From positions 2,945,501 to 3,009,500 of the forward strand of contig NZ_CP046176.1 in NCBI RefSeq assembly GCF_013009555.1: a stretch of DNA of 64,000 nucleotides, given 5' to 3'. This stretch comes from Phocaeicola dorei (GTDB taxonomy: Bacteria; Bacteroidota; Bacteroidia; Bacteroidales; Bacteroidaceae). The position numbers and the translations under genes were made by a program. The notes under the pieces were generated by a model. That model worked only from the letters and a program-made list of their open reading frames with translations. It was not told the DNA's origin and ran no database searches. This document shows positions 61,061 through 64,000 of this stretch, piece by piece (the first letter of the stretch is position 1; the number at the start of each line of letters is the position of its first letter).

Positions 61061-61211
61061 AATAAAAAACGCCTATTTCATGCAGGTACGCACACATTAT
61101 TTAAAACTTTTCCATCGCATGAATTACATTTTCAGGGAAAGTATCCTATTGATTTACAGGCTTATCAAAAATAAATCTATAAATCCACTAGGATTATTAC
61201 AAATAGGTTGC

Positions 61212-61219
61212 TATCTTTG
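61212..61219 (+). promoter_or_regulatory. -7 promoter element of the ThiE/TenI-like gene
   Basis: TATCTTTG followed by C, full consensus match, 21 bp before the ATG at 61241. No THI-box is present here, in contrast to the main thiamine operon. Confidence 0.7.
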
Positions 61220-61240
61220 CTTAGCAATTAGTCATAAGGT

Positions 61241-61849
61241 ATGAAGTTAATTCTAATAACACCCCCCACTTATTTTGTGGAGGAAGATAAAATAATTACA
61301 GCTCTTTTCGAGGAGGGGCTAGATACACTCCATCTGCGAAAGCCCGGTACGGCACCTATGTTTGCAGAACGTCTGCTAACCCTTATCCCCGAACAATATC
61401 ACAAACGCATCGTGGTTCACGGACATTTTTATCTGAAAGAGGAATACAAACTGAAAGGAATTCACCTGAACGGCCGTAATCCGAATCTGCCGGAAGGATA
61501 CAAAGGACATGTCAGTTGTTCCTGCCATTCGCTAGACGAAGTTAAAGAGCACAAATCTGGTTGCGATTATGTATTTCTGAGTCCGGTATTCAATAGTATA
61601 TCCAAGTTGAATTATAACTCGGCATACACCGCCGAAGAACTCCGTGCCGCCGCCAAAGCGAGCATTATCGACAAGAAAGTCATAGCTTTGGGAGGCATTG
61701 ACGAAGAAAACTTGCTGGAGGTAAAGGACTTTGGTTTCGGAGGAGCCGCCATATTGGGCGCCCTTTGGAATAAATTCGATGCATGTACTGACCGCGATTA
61801 CCGATGCGTGATAGAACATTTCCGGAAATTAAGAGATTTAGCAGACTGA
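61241..61849 (+). CDS. ThiE/TenI-like thiamine phosphate synthase family protein
   Basis: 202 residues, TIM barrel. LDTLHLRKPGT, KGIHLNGRNPNLP, GCDYVFLSPVFNSISK and VIALGGIDEENLLEV follow the family pattern. The metal/pyrophosphate residues of true ThiE (IDDH...DGVHLGKKD) are changed to VVHGHFYLKEEYKLKGIHLNGR, as in TenI-type thiazole tautomerases or divergent copies. It may be the aromatising tautomerase of the pathway, or a salvage enzyme; its separate promoter lacks a riboswitch. Confidence 0.8.
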   Translation: MKLILITPPTYFVEEDKIITALFEEGLDTLHLRKPGTAPMFAERLLTLIPEQYHKRIVVHGHFYLKEEYKLKGIHLNGRNPNLPEGYKGHVSCSCHSLDEVKEHKSGCDYVFLSPVFNSISKLNYNSAYTAEELRAAAKASIIDKKVIALGGIDEENLLEVKDFGFGGAAILGALWNKFDACTDRDYRCVIEHFRKLRDLAD

Positions 61850-61967
61850 TTTATCAAAAAATTTAGAATAGAAGTCTAAAAAACGAAGAATATGCTTCAC
61901 ACCAAACATATTACAATAATGAGAAGTTATTTTTAAATTTCTATTTTTAATTTCTAATTATAATACG

Positions 61968-61975
61968 TACCTTTG
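61968..61975 (+). promoter_or_regulatory. -7 promoter element of prs
   Basis: TACCTTTG followed by C, 38 bp before the prs ATG. Confidence 0.65.
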
Positions 61976-62012
61976 CACGCAAATTAACAAATAGGTAATA
62001 TCTATTACAAAA

Positions 62013-62951
62013 ATGAGCAAAACATCACCTTTTATGGTATTCTCAGGAACAAATTCGAGATACCTTGCAGAAAAGATTTGCAACAGCCTCGGTTGCGAAT
62101 TAGGAAACATGAACATCATGCATTTTGCTGATGGTGAATTCGCTGTTTCTTATGAAGAATCAATTAGAGGCGCACATGTTTTTCTGGTTCAATCTACCTT
62201 TCCTAACTCTGACAACTTAATGGAACTGCTGCTAATGATTGATGCAGCTAAAAGAGCCTCCGCAAAGAGTATTGTAGCCGTTATCCCCTACTTTGGATGG
62301 GCACGTCAGGACAGAAAAGACAAACCTCGTGTTTCCATCGGTGCTAAACTGGTAGCCGATCTTCTGAGCGTGGCAGGCATTGATCGTTTGATCACAATGG
62401 ATTTACATGCCGATCAGATTCAAGGATTTTTTGATGTACCGGTAGACCATCTCTACGCTTCTGGCGTATTCCTACCTTACATTGAATCATTGCAACTGGA
62501 AGACTTGGTAATCGCAACTCCGGACGTGGGTGGTTCAAAACGCGCCAGCACTTATTCCAAATATTTGGGTGTACCCTTGGTGCTTTGCAACAAGACGCGC
62601 CTGAAAGCCAATGAAGTGGCCACCATGCAAATTATCGGTGATGTAAAAAATAAAAATGTCATCTTAATTGACGATATGGTAGATACAGCAGGTACTATTA
62701 CCAAAGCTGCCGATATTATGAAAGAAGCGGGAGCCATTTCCGTCCGCGCGATCGCTTCTCACTGTGTAATGTCAGGTCCTGCATCTGAACGCGTTCAGAA
62801 CTCCGGCCTAGAAGAAATGGTATTTACCGATAGTATTCCTTATGCTAACCGTTGTTCTAAAGTGAAGCAACTGACCATTGCCGATATGTTTGCTGAAACA
62901 ATCCGCCGCGTGATGAATAATGAGTCTATCTCTTCACAATACATCATTTAA
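62013..62951 (+). CDS. prs: Ribose-phosphate pyrophosphokinase
   Basis: 312 residues, full length. FSGTNSRYLAEKICNSLG at the N-terminus, the flexible-loop and ATP region YFGWARQDRKDKPRVSIGAKLVADLL, metal-binding TMDLHADQIQGFF, and the PRPP loop VILIDDMVDTAGTI. Makes PRPP from ribose 5-phosphate and ATP for purine, pyrimidine, histidine and NAD synthesis. It has its own promoter and is closed by a strong terminator. Confidence 0.98.
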   Translation: MSKTSPFMVFSGTNSRYLAEKICNSLGCELGNMNIMHFADGEFAVSYEESIRGAHVFLVQSTFPNSDNLMELLLMIDAAKRASAKSIVAVIPYFGWARQDRKDKPRVSIGAKLVADLLSVAGIDRLITMDLHADQIQGFFDVPVDHLYASGVFLPYIESLQLEDLVIATPDVGGSKRASTYSKYLGVPLVLCNKTRLKANEVATMQIIGDVKNKNVILIDDMVDTAGTITKAADIMKEAGAISVRAIASHCVMSGPASERVQNSGLEEMVFTDSIPYANRCSKVKQLTIADMFAETIRRVMNNESISSQYII

Positions 62952-62972
62952 TCTTTATATGATTATAGAAAT

Positions 62973-63010
62973 AAAAGTCCGGACTTTCCCAAGTTCGGAC
63001 TTTTATTTTA
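62973..63010 (+). terminator. Strong terminator after prs
   Basis: AAAAGTCCGGACTT, loop TCCC, AAGTTCGGACTTTT, then TATTTTA: 13 of 14 pairs in the stem. Works on both strands, since the convergent PotD-like gene ends at 63082. Confidence 0.85.
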
Positions 63011-63081
63011 ATTTTACCTAAAGATTGGATTCCCTAAATCGTTTTATCAGCAAGACTAATGTTTTCTTCCTTTAGATTAAG

Positions 63082-64000
63082 TCATTTCTTTCTCCGGTGA
63101 TTCCTGCGACGACGTTGCACCTTTTCATGCTGATAACGCTGAAGCTTTCTATACACGGTGAATACCACCATAATCCCGGCAAATACCAGAATCACAATAA
63201 CCACGCCTACCCCCAAATTATCCCCCTTTACACGCGACCACATCTCCAAGACCAATTCGGTCTTGTCACCGGAGTCACGAATCATGGCACAACGCTCCAC
63301 CACTGTACGGTCAGGATACTGCACTTTATCTATTTGTATACTATCGGCAGCAGGACCGAAAAAATAACTTAAATCTGCAAAGTAAGATAAGGTAGTATCT
63401 ATCTTTGCCTCCAAAATCTCGGGAGTCGCGACGGCACTCACATAACCACAGGCGTCCATATTACGTAAAGCCACATCAGGACGGCATAAATAATTAATAA
63501 AATAACTGGCAGCCTTTTTATTTCTAGCATACTTAGGGATCACCCATCCGTCATACCACACATTACTTCCCTCTGCCGGCACTTCATAGTCCAGATGGAT
63601 GCCCACTCCTTCAGCCTCTTCTATCGCCCATACCGCATCCCCGCTCCAGGTCATGTTCAGCCATGCTTTACCTTTAGTCATCATTTCCTTGCCAAAATCG
63701 GCTTCCCAACCTGCTATCAAGGGTTTCATTGCTTTCAGATACTTCTCAACAGTATCGATGGACGCTTGCGAATAGTTGTTCATCAACTCCTCTACCGTAA
63801 CCTTACTTTTTTTCAAATCCCCGGCATTGGCATAAATCAATGCGGTACCATATGCATCACGATAACTTTCCTTCATCAGAATCTTGTTCTTATATTTCAG
63901 ATTCCAAAGACTGGCCCAAGTCCTGGCATCTTCCGCCGGAACATGATCGGTATTAAAAAGGATACCTGCTGTTCCCCACATATAACCGATGGCATAATCT
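63082..64000 (-). CDS. PotD-like polyamine-binding protein with C-terminal membrane anchor (5' end beyond window)
   Basis: The frame is open to the window end (DYAIGYMWGTAGI before the first visible Met), so the N-terminal part is missing. The visible 306 residues contain the C-terminal lobe of a spermidine/putrescine-binding protein: YMWGTAGI, SLWNLKYKNKILMKESYRDAYG, AWLNMTWSGDAVWAIEEA, YEVPAEGSNVWYDGWVIPKYARNKKAASYFINYLCRPDVA. After the domain comes one membrane helix (GVGVVIVILVFAGIMVVFTVY) and a basic tail KVQRRRRNHRRKK. Periplasmic binding proteins normally lack such a tail, so this one is probably anchored in the inner membrane. Confidence 0.85.
   Translation of the reverse strand, partial: DYAIGYMWGTAGILFNTDHVPAEDARTWASLWNLKYKNKILMKESYRDAYGTALIYANAGDLKKSKVTVEELMNNYSQASIDTVEKYLKAMKPLIAGWEADFGKEMMTKGKAWLNMTWSGDAVWAIEEAEGVGIHLDYEVPAEGSNVWYDGWVIPKYARNKKAASYFINYLCRPDVALRNMDACGYVSAVATPEILEAKIDTTLSYFADLSYFFGPAADSIQIDKVQYPDRTVVERCAMIRDSGDKTELVLEMWSRVKGDNLGVGVVIVILVFAGIMVVFTVYRKLQRYQHEKVQRRRRNHRRKK

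Overview
The window looks like a Bacteroidales chromosome, most likely Phocaeicola (Bacteroides) vulgatus, dorei or a close relative. The evidence is the repeated TAnnTTTG -7 promoter element, a thiS-thiE-thiG-thiC-thiH-thiF operon behind a TPP riboswitch, the Bacteroides-type capsule architecture (NusG/UpxY-like regulator behind an invertible promoter, Wzx, Wzy, glycosyltransferases), and the Bacteroides-specific VirE / DUF4248 / HU-like / smalltalk / amidase cassette. Species is inferred from protein style only. No rRNA, IS element, integrase or CRISPR array was seen.

Layout. (1) 1-3259: housekeeping genes on the + strand (3' part of pheT, a YebC-family gene, a TSCPD-domain gene) ending in a terminator. 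(2) 3375-34616: a large surface-polysaccharide (capsule) locus read right to left. It begins at a putative 151-bp invertible promoter segment flanked by 25-bp inverted repeats. It continues with a NusG/UpxY-like antiterminator, an unknown protein, Wzx flippase, a PP-loop protein, an SDR, a MenD-like ThDP enzyme, pyruvyltransferase, Wzy, GT2, GT4 and a putative fucosyltransferase-like gene. A higher-GC + strand cassette (VirE-like primase/ATPase, DUF4248, HU-like protein, smalltalk protein, amidase) and a truncated AAA-ATPase gene split the locus. It resumes with a GT2 remnant, an FrhB-like Fe-S protein, a second pyruvyltransferase, GT4, a radical SAM protein, an inserted RloA/RloB (AbiL-like) pair, GT4, a YjbH-like outer-membrane protein and a WG-repeat DEAH helicase. 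(3) 35329-44028: a MacB-like ABC efflux operon (permease, ATPase, adaptor, TolC) divergent from an NtrC-type response regulator and its histidine kinase. (4) 44154-52614: a GNAT/nitrilase fusion, a glutamine synthetase-family gene, six tRNA genes (3 Gly, 3 Leu) with a recent tandem duplication, nspC, a UvrD/PcrA helicase and superoxide dismutase. (5) 52822-59519: the thiamine operon. (6) 59532-64000: an ATP-grasp/lipoprotein pair, a second ThiE/TenI-like gene, prs, and a membrane-anchored PotD-like protein cut by the window end.

The two observations I consider strongest concern the capsule locus. First, the promoter candidates inside the putative invertible segment all point away from the capsule genes, so this copy of the genome appears to carry the locus in the OFF state. 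Second, the RloA/RloB pair sits between two 80-bp direct repeats that duplicate the radical SAM/glycosyltransferase junction. This shows that a defence-type module was inserted in the operon while an intact downstream glycosyltransferase gene was preserved. A third is the MenD-like / SDR / PP-loop triad, whose product in the glycan is unknown.

All calls rest on reading translated sequence and motifs; no database search was run.
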